NCBI GenBank assembly: GCA_037039685.1
Contig: JAWNGF010000001.1
Location: 3,596,001 to 3,660,000, forward strand
Length of the DNA stretch: 64,000 nucleotides
DNA from: Ceratobasidium sp. AG-K
Taxonomy: Eukaryota > Basidiomycota > Agaricomycetes > Cantharellales > Ceratobasidiaceae
Direction of reading: 5' to 3'
Shown here: piece by piece, positions 1-12,412 of the stretch
Position numbering within the stretch: the first letter of the stretch is position 1
Layout: every line of letters begins with the position of its first letter
Notes under the pieces: model-generated
What the model was told of the DNA's origin: nothing
Database searches by the model: none
The model's input: the letters and a program-made list of their open reading frames with translations, nothing else
Translations under genes and position numbers: made by a program

Positions 1-408
1 CAGCGGTCGGGTTCATGATTAGTCTCAAGCGCTGCCAACGGAAGGAGTTATGTGTTTGGTTGAAGAGAGAAGTGTGTAGACTCGGAGCTCCAGAGGCTGG
101 CGTCTTAAATCTAGGAGCAGCCACAGCATGCGTGTAGGGGTGTTTGGGCTGTGTTTTAGAAGGGGAACCCGCCCTGCGTTTCTATCCTTGCAGCTACTTT
201 GTATGCCACACTTTCCCGCGGGCGCAGGCGCATTGGGAAACAAAGCCCGAAGTGGAAGTTTATGTCCGCACATGGGCAGTGCAATAGCGCCAATCATAGC
301 GCAAAGGATCGGCCGCCCAAGCTAGTGCTGTACCAGACATATCTGGCGTATGGACAGATACGCGTGTATTTGGCAAAGGTTGCCAGAATGCAAGGAGGAG
401 ATACATAA
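1..408. other. Left edge, no gene seen
   Basis: No exon-like stretch or RNA gene was recognised. The segment lies 3' of the minus-strand permease and probably holds its 3' UTR and terminator. Confidence 0.5.
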
Positions 409-3209
409 TCAAACAGCTTGGTGTGATACTTTGACGTCGCTCGACTTTTCATCGGTAGGATGATCGGGGTCGACTGGTTGTATCCCGTCGTGGTCCTCCC
501 CTGTAATGAGCTCATCGACCATGGTTTCAGTCGGAGGGAATAACTTCGAGGCGGTGAAATATGTTACTCCCGCCAAGGAAAACTGAACGGGGAGGTTTAA
601 TTATTGCTTGTAAATCTCCATGCCACGACATACCCCTAGAAGCCAAGCAATGCTATAAAGGTGTTGACCACCCATCCCGACTGGGATTTTTGGGTTGATA
701 GAGTGAATAAGACCTAGATTCGATGACCGTAAGCTTGTAAGCAATACGACGGAATAAGTTGCACCGACCTGGAAGATTGGGTGGAACTGACACTAGCAAT
801 GCTAAGAGAGCTCGCCAATTCTAGGACAACATCAATAGAACTTTTTTCATCGAGGAAAGTAACTTACCACCCCCCCTGTGTACCTATAACGACCATGAGG
901 ATTGTAAAGTGCAGGGATATCAATGTTTCCTCGGTGAATCAGCCAGTACTATAGCATGGCCTGTTAGCCTACGATTTCCTCTGACCATCTGCCGCATATA
1001 CTCACGTCGACGATCATGATGCTGCAAATTGGTCCCAAGAAGACAGTGTAGCCCCCCATGAAATTGAGGAACCCAATAGCGCTGCCTGGTTGAACAATTA
1101 GTTAATATAGGCCTAACTCTGGAGTACATTGACATACCCAATATTTCCCAAGGGCAGATAACCCAGCCCCCGATGAATGCGCAAAGGATTTGACCTCGCC
1201 TGATGTTCAGCCACTACAACGAGCCATCTAAGCCAGCAGGAAAATGCGACACCAAAGATATTCTAACCCTGGGCAACAAAGCCGTAAAATCATTGGCTGC
1301 ACTAATAGAGTTGGCTGAAACATTAGTGCCAATCGTAGCCAAGCAAAATACGAAGGAGGCAAAAAATGCCGCTGCTCGGTTGTCCCACCTGTATGGCAAA
1401 TCATGTCGGTGTAAGGACAGTATAACAACAGTAGGGAGGGTAAGTTACCGATCAATGAGAGTAAGAGGATCCCAAAGGATCTCGCCATAAATTACATTTC
1501 CGGCGCTGGTGACTGGGAATAGCGATCAAAATTGTTCCCATTTGCTTCGGCTTAGAATAGCTCACCAGCAATCCCCATGAAGGCAAAGAACGTAAATATC
1601 ACTAATATCAAATGCTATCAAAATGGTGTATTTGTGAAGTGAGGCAGCTTGACGAACCGGGAATAACCGCAGCTTGGATGTATTGGTCGCGGGGGCTACG
1701 CGCGTAACGCTGTGAAGACCAGTTCAGTATTACCCCAATCAGTTATTCATGAATGAACTTACTGTGAAATCCGGTATATTCACGGAAAGTGTCTGGAGGG
1801 GGTTCAGTAACTGGTTCAGAGCCATAAGCACGAAGCGTACAGCATAGTTGCCAATTGCAGAGTTCATCGAGGATAACACAGCTAATAAAAGGAGGCATTA
1901 AATACAGTCAAGGCATGGCAAAAGGGCGGGAGCTTACCCCAGCTTAACGCCGAGCCCGAAACAGTCGCCTTTTGTGCGAAAATGGGACCACCTCCGGTAC
2001 GGACAAATGCCCAGATCATCATGGCAAGACCAGTGGTAGGCGCAAGGATAGCTTTAGCAATGAAAAGGTATCGAATCTTGTGCGGCGAGACCAAGAGAAA
2101 TGGTAGTTGAATGAGCCAATAGAGGAAGTAACACATCACCCCTGCGAAGTAACTTGGATTTAAGCCTAGAATCATGAGCATATATGGACATGATAAGCTC
2201 ACCAACTGTGGTAATATTGGCGGACTCTGACAGATGGTTTGGAATTCGTGCGGTAGAAGGCCAAATGGCTTTGAGCATTTGATACACGCATTCGGACCCG
2301 GTATACCTATATTGGCAAAGTGCGTGAGGCTCGGTTCAACAGCATTTGGCAACGAGACTTTACGTTTGCACAGCAAACCAGAACATGGCAAGTACGACGC
2401 TTGTGTCACTAATTAGTCCCTTGAAGATTGTTGTGGACCTGTACTGCTCACCGGCTAACTACCGAGAAGTATGAGAGCCAAAAGCCGAAGGAGCTGCGAT
2501 TCAGCACCGAAAACTAGGGCAGGGGTGAGCAAATTAGCAAAAGTAATTGAATGACTTACGGGTACGTGAAGTCTTGCACCTATTGTCCCGTTTGCCTGTA
2601 TGGGTTGAGTCAGATTACTGTTGAATCAACAGCCTGAGATGTCTGACCGTAACAGCCAGAGCAATGATGAGATGACCTATCCAGAACGAAGATCCGTTAA
2701 TCTATGGCGTCGCAAGCAGTTATCTGGAAACGCACCAATGGCGATAGCGGGCAAGGCCTGTCTCCAGGATAAGCCAACGGCTAGCATGGACGAAGCTGTT
2801 GAGAACATTAAGCTAAAGATATCTATTTCATTTGCTCGGTTGGTATACCCATGTTCCACTGCGAGCATTGTGCGATCAAATTTGTGTAGCTTGAAATATT
2901 TTTAAATACACATACTGTTGCAACGTTGAATCCATCTGACAGCCAATACGAGGTATAATCCCACATGGTCCATGCTAAAATGTGACTGTGAATAACTCTA
3001 AACGACTATTTCATCGTATATCTTACTTTGCAAGTCCTTTGGGACCGGATCCATATCTATGATTGAGGTTAATCCATGAGTCGTGTGAGCGCAGCAAAAA
3101 TTGAGCACCCACCTTTGTTACTCCATTTGTTACTTGGTGCAAAAGTCGATGTTTCGGGCTTTAACTCCCAATAGGACCGCTTGGTGAACTTCTTGACCCT
3201 TTCCGACAT
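409..3209 (-). CDS. NCS1 family nucleobase/vitamin permease
   Basis: Plasma-membrane symporter of the nucleobase:cation symporter-1 family (uracil, allantoin, uridine and thiamine permeases). The gene looks broken at first, but joining short introns gives a continuous protein of roughly 510-530 aa. The N-terminus reads MSERVKKFTKRSYWELKPET and is followed by the family block WSNKDMDPVPKDLQTW. Later landmarks, in order, are SSMLAVGLSWRQALPAIAIG, NGTIGARLHVP, MLKAIWPS, NPSYFAGVMCYFLYWLIQLP, MNSAIGNYA, WDNRAAAFFASFVFCLATIG, NIRRGQILCAFIGGWVICPW, MGGYTVFLGPICSIMIVDYW and NWRALLALLVSVPPNLPG. The hydrophilic C-tail ends SDVKVSHQAV before TGA. About eleven introns were inferred. Substrate cannot be told from sequence; a FUR-type uracil/allantoin or thiamine carrier is most likely. 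The start was chosen as the first ATG in frame with the conserved N-terminal block. Confidence 0.9.
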
Positions 3210-3582
3210 ATCTGTAAATATGGTCGTGGTTGGTAGAGGAGCCTTGGAGCAGCAACTGCATCACGATCATGATTTATATTCGCTTCGGTTGACCAATCGG
3301 TTCCCTCGTGATAGTGGATTCAGGTCCAATCGTTTGCTTCGTGCCCGACAGCCGACCCCGGTAAGATAAGAGCAAGCTCTGTCCCACTCATTAAGGCCAT
3401 TTCGAGGCACCTTATCCTGCCTTATCGCTACTCCGATCAGGGCTCCCGTGATGGTACGGGGTCTTTGGTACTACAGTACGAGTGGCCTCGGAAGGGGGGT
3501 GTTAATATGAGCATTGTAACACTTTACAGGAAATACGAAAGATCGAGGACGAATTTAGAGAAACCCCACTGAGTGAAGAACC

Positions 3583-3589
3583 AAAAAAA
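3583..3589 (-). terminator. RNA polymerase III terminator of the tRNA
   Basis: A run of seven A on the plus strand is seven T on the tRNA strand, directly after the discriminator base. This is the usual Pol III stop signal. Confidence 0.7.
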
Positions 3590-3668
3590 CGACCGATGCA
3601 GGACTCGAACATGCAATCTCCAGCTCGCTTAACCGGAAACTGGCGCTTTACCATTAAGCCAACCGGCC
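3590..3668 (-). tRNA. tRNA, probably Arg (anticodon CCG), with a 7-nt intron
   Basis: A cloverleaf can be drawn on the minus strand. The acceptor stem is GGCCGGT with ATCGGTC (two G-U pairs), the D-stem GCTT/AAGC with loop AATGGTA, the anticodon stem CCAGT/GCTGG, and the T-loop TTCGAGT. The anticodon loop is 14 nt, so a 7-nt intron (3626-3632) is placed at the canonical site after position 37. That leaves CCG at 3634-3636 after the invariant T33. The T-stem has one mismatch (T/C). A T7 terminator follows at once, which favours a real gene over a relic. If the anticodon loop were registered one base earlier the anticodon would read TCC (Gly), but the stem then pairs less well. Confidence 0.65.
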
Positions 3669-4510
3669 TTGCTCATGGCTCATCAGGTTAGATTTCCTTC
3701 GCTGAACGATTGTAACTACTACTTCCCTATGCTTTCAGCTTGTCCTCCCTGCTACCCAACCGATGTTCAAGGTACGCGAACCACTGATGGAGTAGCTAAA
3801 TTACGCCCCATTGGTGCCAGAGCTACCGAACCATGGGCATATAACCCGGTTTTAACCACCCAATACTTATGCACAACCCGGCTGGTGTTGCTGTAGCCAG
3901 TGCTGAGGTTTTACCACCACACTTCACCGTTAGTACGTGTTTATTGGCTCCCTCGCATGTGAATCAATCGACATTGTGAAGCCGACAGCGACCACAGTAT
4001 ATTGGTTGCCCAGGGGTCCGCATCCTATGGTGGAAGCGTCGGACTGTTGTTCGTCATACTTCGACGGCATCGGTCCGACTGGTCAACGAGACAACGGTAC
4101 GTATCAAGAAGAGACAAGGGTCAATAGATCTTGCTCCCTACATCGGGTCGGCTCGAGGTCACTCGAGACTGAGCTCGGGGGCATAGCCGTCCAGCCACCA
4201 CGTGCTACGGCGTAACTCGACACGGCGTAGTTTTTGGAAGGCGGGGACTTCGGGGTGAATTTTCGGCAAAACACACTGCACCAGCGTATGAGTATGTCAC
4301 GCGACATGTGCGTGCGACCCAATTTTGGAGAGGAGTACATGCCAAGGAAATATATGAAGGAAACCCACTGGATAATTTACGCTCGAATACGCATACATCT
4401 ACTCGTCAAAGATGAGGCCAAAATTCTCATGGGTCTGAGTCTCCACCGTAAAGGGAAATACGAAGTCGGCATCGGCGGATGTCCCGAAACCAAGCCTTCT
4501 GCGCTTACGG

Positions 4511-5927
4511 TTAAGAGTTGGAGTTAATTTTCATTGGCACGACACTCGCGCCTCCTGTGGTTCCATCAAACACCAAAAGGTTAGCAATGGGTGCCTCTTT
4601 GGCTCCCAATGCTTTGAGAATGTCTTGCCCCAAGAAGCCCCCAACAATAGCACAGACCGGGCTGAACTCATGCTTTGCTGTCGTACAGAGCGATCTACAA
4701 GGTATCACCTGACATTATAGAAGACGCGTGCCAAATAAAAGACACTTACTCTACGGCTTCAGCTGATGGAATGGGTCCACCTTGAGGGTTAACCCCGGCC
4801 GATTCAATAAGTTCAATCGCGATACGGCGGACTTCAGTCCCAGCTGATGCGTCGATGCAACCCGTGCTCCGAGATTCCCATTCCCATAAAGCTAAAATCC
4901 ATTTCAGTTTATTCAAACTTCTAATAAAAGAAGGCGACTAAACACTACCTAGCACGGAGAATACAGACGCAGGGTTGAGTTCCTTGGTTTGTCGTTTCGA
5001 GAGACCCTTCCAGGAATGGCCAAAACTTTCCCGTAGTGAGGGGTACGTTAGTGTCTGCTTGATAGTTTTTGCGGTCCCAGTGTTGGCGGCATTACGGTCC
5101 CTAAGAAACATTAGAGACAACCTCCGGCCCAACAAAGCGTACTCGTAACCCACGGTGCAAGATACTCGTGCACAATCAAGTCCGCGAATACGAAGCCGAG
5201 GAGTCCGTAGGATCCTGCAGCATAGAACATCTTGTTTGCGCGACGACACGCATCATTGAGTCGGAGCTTAAGAAAACCGTCAGTTGATAGGTCAGAAGGT
5301 CACTGGAGCAACATACGTACCATCTCATCCTTCTGACAGTCAGTAGCGCAAATGAGGTCTACACCCGTCAAAGTTTCATCGAGTTTGGCGTCAACTAGCA
5401 CACCGAGGTCTGACACGGCTACAACCTCAACTAATGGATTCAGGCTTTGGATTCGTGGCTTAGCGGCCTCAACTCGCTTGCGGTTATTGTCACCATGTCA
5501 GAAAGGCAGCTGTGTTGCTTATCAATGGTACATACCCTCTGTCCAACAGTATCTTCAGAGAAGAAAAATCCACAGCCCAGATCCGCCTCGGTAACCACCG
5601 CGTCATCGACAATAATCAGCTTGCCTATGCCAGCGAGGACGATGTTTTTAATCGCTTCCGTGGCGACACCTTGAAGTCGCACCACAAGAACTGCTGCGTT
5701 TCGCATCCTAGAAATGCCTTATTCTCAACTGTACCAAAGACAATCTGCTTCGCCACTAACCTCTGCTGCGCGTCCAGGCCCCATAAGCGAATTTGGCGAT
5801 CGTACAGAGCCGCCTCGTCTGAGTTGTAGTGTCAATAGACATATGCCCTGGAAAAGCATAGCTTCGTACCCTCCGTAATCGAGACAGGAACCTTCTCGTT
5901 CGCGCTTTCCATGTTAGAATCGGACAT
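4511..5927 (-). CDS. AOS1: SUMO-activating enzyme subunit 1 (AOS1/SAE1)
   Basis: Non-catalytic half of the AOS1-UBA2 heterodimer that adenylates SUMO and starts sumoylation in the nucleus. The protein starts MSDSNMESANEK, then ALYDRQIRLWGLDAQQR, the typical opening of ubiquitin-like E1 proteins. After a short intron comes MRNAAVLVVRLQGVATEAIK, then NIVLAGIGKLIIVDDAVVTE and DLGCGFFFSEDTVGQR, the Rossmann-like nucleotide-binding repeat of AOS1. The C-terminal exon has CAIVGGFLGQDILKALGAKE, then IANLLVFDGTTGGASVVPM, the classic AOS1 end. No E1 catalytic Cys domain is present, as expected for this subunit. Length is about 330-350 aa, normal for the family. All exons are in frame once short introns are removed. 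A perfect TCACGTGA lies at 6040-6047, about 110 bp upstream of the start. Confidence 0.93.
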
Positions 5928-6273
5928 AATACTCTGTGTGGAAATAGAGATCCAGGAGAAAGATGGATTGTACCAACAATACTAGCCCCAAATTACTCGC
6001 AGCAGTCGGTATGGATGAAGAGTGTAGCCACTAAGCAATTCACGTGATTCACAACTCTCAAAGCGCTCGTTGGTTTATTCAATAGGGATGTACTCTAACA
6101 AGCCCTTCAACGCAATGATACATTAACGACAAAGTAAAATTACAAAATTGAAACATAATATGATTCCGGGGTATATTGATACTCACGCTCAGGTTTGAGC
6201 TTTCCCCAATAACAAACATACACCAGAGAAGTGATATAGCCGATGTGACCTGGCCGCGAACCCAAGCAAATAT
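5928..6273. other. Promoter of AOS1 and 3' flank of the transcription factor gene
   Basis: The region holds one perfect palindromic E-box (6040-6047) and AT-rich sequence. No coding stretch was recognised. Confidence 0.5.
6040..6047. promoter_or_regulatory. TCACGTGA E-box upstream of AOS1
   Basis: Perfect 8-bp palindrome of the kind bound by fungal Cbf1/bHLH proteins. It is about 110 bp before the AOS1 start. The same octamer recurs near other starts in this window (12372, 34433, 59085). Binding is inferred. Confidence 0.4.
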
Positions 6274-9200
6274 TTAGACGTTGATAATCCCTGTGTGATC
6301 AGTAGGGCCTCCATCTTGATCATCGTCGAGCCTGTGAAGGAACCTTTGTTAGCCGGCGTGCATCGGGATATTTATTCAGGTATACTCACAGGTAATTCCT
6401 CTCAATCTCCGAAAGAATCGACAAGAAGTCCCATAAGTAGGCATGTGCCCGCGCAGCTGACGCGGGCGCTGTTTCCGCCTTGCGAACCGCGTCCAGCAGA
6501 GTGGATGCGACGAATCTAACTTTGTGCACCAGAGATGGCCCATTGGTAGCGATTGATTGGATCGGGATGCTGTGGGACGCTAATCAGCATGTGACAGGAA
6601 AGCCTTTGGAAGTGCCAGCTTACCTATGGAGCACGTTAAGAAGATCGCTGGCCACTAGCTCCTTATCCTCCGATGTCCAGTTCCTAAGGGCCTCGGATTC
6701 AAAGTTATCCGTTGCATTCTGGCGCATGGAGGTAACCAGCTCGTCGCGATATTGCTCGATAACGTAGCGGACGAGTTGCTGTAAGGTTTACAGGAGCTTA
6801 AGCTCTGATCTACAGTATTAGAACCGGCGTACTCACCTGGGTCACGTAAAGATTTGCTTGCATCACCTGATAGGGATTTGTAGTGTGCATGCGGGAAGTA
6901 TTCGGGTTATCAAAGAAGTCCTTGACCTCAGCAAACGCAGCTTTCCGGAACCCTGCACCGCCATATTCGTCCTGTTGTCCGTTCATAGGATTGTAGCTAA
7001 TACTGCTGGTACCATGTCGTCCCGTGATGGGTTTCAGACGAAGCGCAGGAGGCGCGTGCATGAGCGCGGAACAAATGCGGGTGTGCAAACTGCGGACTTC
7101 TTCAAGTCGTGCAGTGGCAAAGGGTCCCTGAGGGGGAGAACGCTTATCGACCCGGATCCGAACGAGGATTTCGCCAAGCAAAGCAAATATACGGGAAATG
7201 TAGTTTAGCCCCGATACGATTGCCGTCTTGCCATGAGGTTGTGGTTGTATACCGTTGAGAGTGATGCTACAACACAGTTCGCGTCAGAGAATCATAAAGA
7301 TGGCTAAATAATACCACATACTACTCATCATCGACCTCCTTGGGGAAATGAAGAGTGCAATCCTCGTCTCGCAAGCAAATCGGCCGGCCAAGCAAGATGC
7401 TCATACTTTTGTCTGCGCCGAAAAGCAACCAGAATGTTCGTCGGCGCACTTCGCATTCTATAGGGTCTAACCCTTCATACGACGTTTCTTCGTGCATGTG
7501 GAGAGTAACCGCAATATGGGCAGCTTCCCCAAACGCAGCATGCGAGGTGGCATCGTGCCCTTCGCAAAAGTGGTAGCAGGTATCACTAGAATAAGGGGTT
7601 AACAAATGTGAAATTGGTCCAATGGCGAACGTACAAGTATCGAATAACCACCATCATTGATGTAGGGGGGTCATAAGATGCGACCGTAATATGACGACTA
7701 GCCTCGTGACACTGCTGTGCCAACCTCCTGACAGAGGGCCGATCCATGGGAATGTAGCTCCGCGGCGCTTGGACTAGTGTGCTGGCCACAGTCGACATGA
7801 CGAGTGCGAAAAACAATGGGTCCCGTTCCTCTCGGTGATTAGCGAGATCGGCCATAAAGCTTGGCTTGTGGATGCATGGCGTGAGAGGGTAAACGAGATC
7901 GAAGAAAACACCTATGATGTGCATGATCCTTTCGCGTGGGGCAACGCTGTCGAGGCGATGGGGACGATAGAAGTAGTTTAGTGGTGGCATGGGCGAGAGC
8001 CCGCTCGGATGAGCACCTGCATAGGTGTTCGGCTTGTAGGGCATGGTCCAGTTGTAGAGAGGATAGTTGTTGGGAAAGGATGCCTCCAAATGAGCTTGAG
8101 CGGCAGCAGCGTCAGCGGTTTGAGGGCGACCCTCGCTCCCACCATCTGAGCCAGCACCAGGACTCTGCGCGCTTTGGCCATAGCCCGGAGGCTGAAACTG
8201 GTCCGCGGCAATAGGATAGCGTGAAGGGGGGAGACTAACAGGCAGGGGGGCTGGCAAAGCGCCGTTGTATTCCATGACCGGAGACGTGGCCGTCGACATA
8301 GTCATAGGCACATGCACTGGCTGCTCGTTGCCCGATGAAGGGACGGTGGGTTGCGATGGGACAGACATCTGCGCCCGACCATGCTGTTGGTGGGCGGCAA
8401 CGCCTGAAAGTGGCGATGGGGAGATACCATCGTTCGGAGCGATGGCTCCAGGAGTGTGGGTTGGGGCCTGTGCAGCGCTGCCGGGAGTCTGAACGACGTT
8501 GCCCGCCGCTACCGCTGCTTGCTGCGCCGCCAAATTGGCAGCAGCAGCCTCTTGCAAGCGCCGCAGATATCTGAGAAGTCGGGGTCAGCATAATGAACTT
8601 AGCGAGCGAAGGTCCAACATAAATTAAGTTGGAGAGCAAAACGGGCATGTGCACAGTTGGCTCAACGGAGAAATCAGGACACACTCGGCCGCGATCTCCC
8701 GTAGGTGATCGCCAACGTTGACCATCGGCGGCTCAACGTCGGTTAGACGGCAATAGCACGGATCAACGAAGGGAGAACTTTTTCTGGGTCAAGGCAATTA
8801 TTGCAAGACAAGCCCCACAGAGAGGGGTAATAGCTCTCGAGAGACTGAACAGGTTAGAGTGCTCACTCACAGATTGGGTGGGCCGCGCTTCTTGGGTTGG
8901 TAGTCATACGTGCATGGAATGTCGAGGGCTACCAAGCTCAACTGAACAACGATAATCAGGACTCGATGGCGGGGACATACCTTGACAATGTTTGCAACTC
9001 GAGGTCTGATCCTCGGGATTTTCGCGTGCGCACCTCACTTTGCGTGCACGACAGGCGTCGCAACCTGAAAAGAAAGCATAGAGGTAAGCATCGTGTGCAA
9101 CTTCATGGGGTCTCCACACCCGTAGAACGGAAGTGGTAGACATCGAAGCGAAACAGGTACGAAACTGAATGTTGAAGTGCTCCGCCGGCGAGCCTTTGCA

Positions 9201-10185
9201 TCGCCACTCCCCGCGTTGGAGCTTGTAGATGCAGCCATAACAATTTGGTGGAGTCAAAGGAGGTAGAGGGTGAGGGGTAAGATGGAGGTGGTTTCGCCGG
9301 ACTATAAACGAATGGATGAGGCGATAGAATTCGGCGGCATACGGTCTCGTTCGGGGCAAGTGATGTAGAAGACTAAACGGGATTCCCGAATAGGTAAGGG
9401 GAAGACGGCACAGCACCAGGGGAGACCAACAGACCGGAGAAACCGAAATGAAGGGCGCGGGATCAAGATAATGGATGGGAGACGTTCAATATGCGTATAA
9501 AGCGAGAGGCGTGCCCACGCCTAGCGTAATACTGAAGTTTTACTAGTCGAGACTGGCCAGTATGGGTGACGCAGTGGATATCAAGGGGCACGGGTGAACC
9601 CCGGCTAAACCCAAATGTGTACGACCAGAGGGCAAGAGAGGCGAAAGTAGACGGAAAGTGTAGACAAGAAGGGGCAACGTATAATGAAATCAAGGAAAGG
9701 TTAAAATCGATGGTTGTATGTAATGGGAGAAGTTCATGTGAGTCTTGGACATGTGAGAAGAAACCGCTGGGACGGAGCCCAGAGATGAGGTGAAGTTGAA
9801 AACCAGGGCCCGAAAAAGATTGCAGAATCAGCGAATATATGAACTTACTTTGGGACTGTCGCTTTCTTTTGGGACGATCTGAATCGTCGTTGTTTGCCGC
9901 ACCAGATTCATCAACGCGGCTTACCGTACCCTTGCCTATCGAGTTGGCACGATCGAGCCCGTTGGGGGAAGTCTGAACACCATTTCCGCCCGAGGGAAGT
10001 CGAGGCGCATCTTTCTGGTCGCGGTCCGGAGACGAAGGCACATGAGCAAGCGAGAATCGGGAATCGGGAAAGCTATTCGAGTGGGGATGAAGAGGAGGTC
10101 GCGAAGACAAAGCAATGAAGTTTGAGAACGGTGGCAAAGAACGGGGATCCTCTGAGGTCGACATTGCTGTCCCCGCAAGTGACAT
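6274..10185 (-). CDS. Zn2Cys6 transcription factor with fungal-specific TF domain
   Basis: Nuclear DNA-binding regulator of about 850 aa. The N-terminus is a Ser/Pro-rich disordered region of about 110 aa ending in the basic stretch RPKRKRQS. It runs straight into a canonical binuclear zinc cluster: CDACRARKVRC, then CKHC, then the sixth Cys in ALDIPCTYDY (spacing C-x2-C-x6-C-x11-C-x2-C-x6-C), followed by PKKRGPPNLYLRRLQ. An Ala/Gln/Pro-rich linker follows. The fungal-specific regulatory domain has GVFFDLVYPLTPCIHKPSF, then FFALVMSTVASTLVQAP, and later VRRRTFWLLFGADKSMSIL followed by LGRPICLRDEDC. The C-terminus ends GPTDHTGIINV. The cluster is separated from the first exon by a 784-nt intron (9065-9848), very long for this genome. 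The target genes cannot be told. A CACGTG lies at 10297-10302 upstream. An earlier start is possible but no better ATG was seen. Confidence 0.85.
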
Positions 10186-12371
10186 CGGCCGAGTTGTTTA
10201 TAAAAAGTATATGGGTGAAGGGGTAGTCGAGCGCGACCGTAGTGTCGATGACCGAAAAGCGCGGGGTGTGGGGAACCGGGCCGCGGCGGTTGTGAGCACG
10301 TGGTGATCCGAATGGGATTGTTTGAGGATATTCAAGGATCGATGCCCAAGGATTGAAGCGGGAACCGGATGATCGTCAGTGGCGGAGAATGCCGGCGCTT
10401 GTTGGGTGGCAGATGACTGGGGAACTAAAGACAGCAGCGAGGGGCGAGGCTGCCAAGTGCTCGAGCAACGACTAAAATGCTGGAGAAAGTCTGGGGAAAT
10501 AACCCGCCGATTCGAGCGGGGCAACCCGGCCTGTCTCCTCGCGCTTTTATGCCTCGCATCTCAACTGAACGAGGCACTCCCCTCACAAAACCCACACCTA
10601 TTTCCTGTCGTAAGGCTTCTAGGTCTGCATCGTCCGAGAAGCGCGTCGTTACGAAGCAAGTCAACAAGGCCCTCATATACCGGTAAGGTCATCTGATGGG
10701 CCCCGCATGACAGGGTACCGTACAGTAAAGGCTAACCCAGACCATTTTCGTTGCCTTCTCCACGCTCAGACACGTCACTAATGTGTATATCCCAACGGTA
10801 CCTAATCCGTGGCTCTGTGTACAAGGCCCGCATGGCTGTTGCCGAACACTCAAGCCTTCTCACGCTTGTTTCGAGATCTCTTCTCGCTTACATACTGTGA
10901 TGCTCGGGCTCCCAGACCAAACCGTGGCATGATCATCGACCCGTAGGGTAGCAAAATCTAGTAATTCAGATCTGTTGACCCACACACAAACAGTGTTGAT
11001 CCGGAGATGCGACCCGAAAAGGACACACCCCAAAAGGTTAGTGTGTTGTTCGAGTCGCTAGATTTGCTCAGCGGTCGTGCGCAAGGGCGCCGGTGATAGG
11101 ACCTAGGTTATTGGGCGCCTTTGGTCCCTACGAGCCACAGGATTGTGCGTGCCTAGCCTATCGCGTATACCGAGCATGACAGACAATGACAACGAAGCCA
11201 CGCAGGTGAGACTCGAACGTCTGACAAGTGGCCCCATGTATTTGTTCCGCACGTTTTTGTTCCTAGCAACCACGCGAGCGACTCTTCTGCACGTAAAATG
11301 CTTATTTCCATAGGACTTATTGAATAAATTACAAGCCATAAAATGATGGAGACGTTCAGCTTCGAGCAAGCGACAGTTGCCCGTTGCTAAACAGCGATTG
11401 TGCACTAAGCAACCCAATATTGCACATCAAGTCGAGCCTAGGCCACTCAGCCGTAGCCATCCACTTGCCTTTAACAGTAATATTATTTCAATATTAATTT
11501 CAGAAGGAAGTCGTTATGCGCGTATGCTGGCAGGCGTATGTGCGCCCGCAGCAGTACGGTACTCCTCAGCCTGGATGCTCATAATTGAATTGAGAAGTAT
11601 TGTTCCAGTCGACATGGGAGGTCCTCGGTCGAACGTTTGTCTGCTACTTTTGCGATAATTGGCTGGAAAAGCTGGGCATCTAGAAACAGAGGGAACTTCA
11701 GGGCTTATTAGAATCAGTTGACCGTGAAAATTCCTCTTTCATGCTTTTTGAGTGATTAGTTGCAAATTGATTTGTAGAAGATATACGTCTGAGGTCATCG
11801 GTATCCTCAATAGATACCTGGATTTGAGCACCGTCCCGAGCCCGAGTTACCATGCGCTGTTCGGGATGTCTGCCGTATCGACGCGGACTCGGCCTTCGCC
11901 ATTTGAATGCAAAGTCACATGAAATGCATTCTAGTGGATTTTAATATCTCTCTCTTCCGTAGATAATAGCATTCGCCTACGCATATAGCGTAATCCTGGG
12001 TGCTGTCTGAAATAAAGAAGTGTGGGTAGCAGCGGGCCGGTCCGAGAAACTCGTTGGCATCACGCAATCACGAGATGAATGAGACCAATATACCCGATTC
12101 TAGCACCGCCGACTGGCCTACCAGAAAGGTGGAGATGCGAATACGGTGGTCGGGCGAGTGCATGCCACGGTTACATCCGCGTGCTGTGCAATTTGCGCGG
12201 CTCGTCCGTCCGATCGCCTCGGAGGTGAAGTAAGAAGGGTCACCCTGTGTCTCAAGAAACACTACTGTGTCCCACACAGTTGATACTCAGGGCTCTCCTG
12301 ATTGTGAGCCATGGTGTAGCGAACAGTTTGTCGTTGAGAGCAGCCGGGCGCTAATAACCATCCTAGAACAC
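10186..12371. other. Intergenic region of about 2.2 kb
   Basis: Upstream flank of the transcription factor and of COQ5. Open frames on both strands around 10380-10700 are Ser/Arg-rich but match no family known to me. They may be leader sequence or an unrecognised exon. A tRNA B-box-like motif near 11205 lacks a cloverleaf. No repeat or transposon was recognised. Confidence 0.4.
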
Positions 12372-12379
12372 TCACGTGA
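12372..12379. promoter_or_regulatory. TCACGTGA E-box upstream of COQ5
   Basis: Perfect palindromic octamer ending 34 bp before the COQ5 ATG, so it may lie in the core promoter or leader. Function is inferred from position and recurrence. Confidence 0.4.
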
Positions 12380-12412
12380 TGATCACAGGATTTAGCCCAG
12401 ACCTGACGACTG

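Larger units (their letters stand above)
3210..4510. other. Intergenic region containing one tRNA
   Basis: Promoter side of the minus-strand permease and 3' side of AOS1. Apart from the tRNA at 3590-3668 and its T-run, no gene-like sequence was recognised. Short open frames at 3669-4215 and 4234-4527 have no family resemblance. A CACGTG lies near 4199. Confidence 0.5.

Noticed and set aside
409..3209. Apparent NCS1 permease pseudogene with many frame breaks
   Set aside because: Every break is explained by a short GT-AG intron, and conserved blocks continue in frame from a good ATG to a stop.
10379..10700. Overlapping Ser/Arg-rich open frames on both strands
   Set aside because: No recognisable domain or exon context; not enough support to call a gene.
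11195..11290. tRNA-like B-box (GTTCGAGTC on the minus strand)
   Set aside because: The T-stem does not pair in the canonical register and no acceptor or D-arm could be found; likely chance or an old relic.
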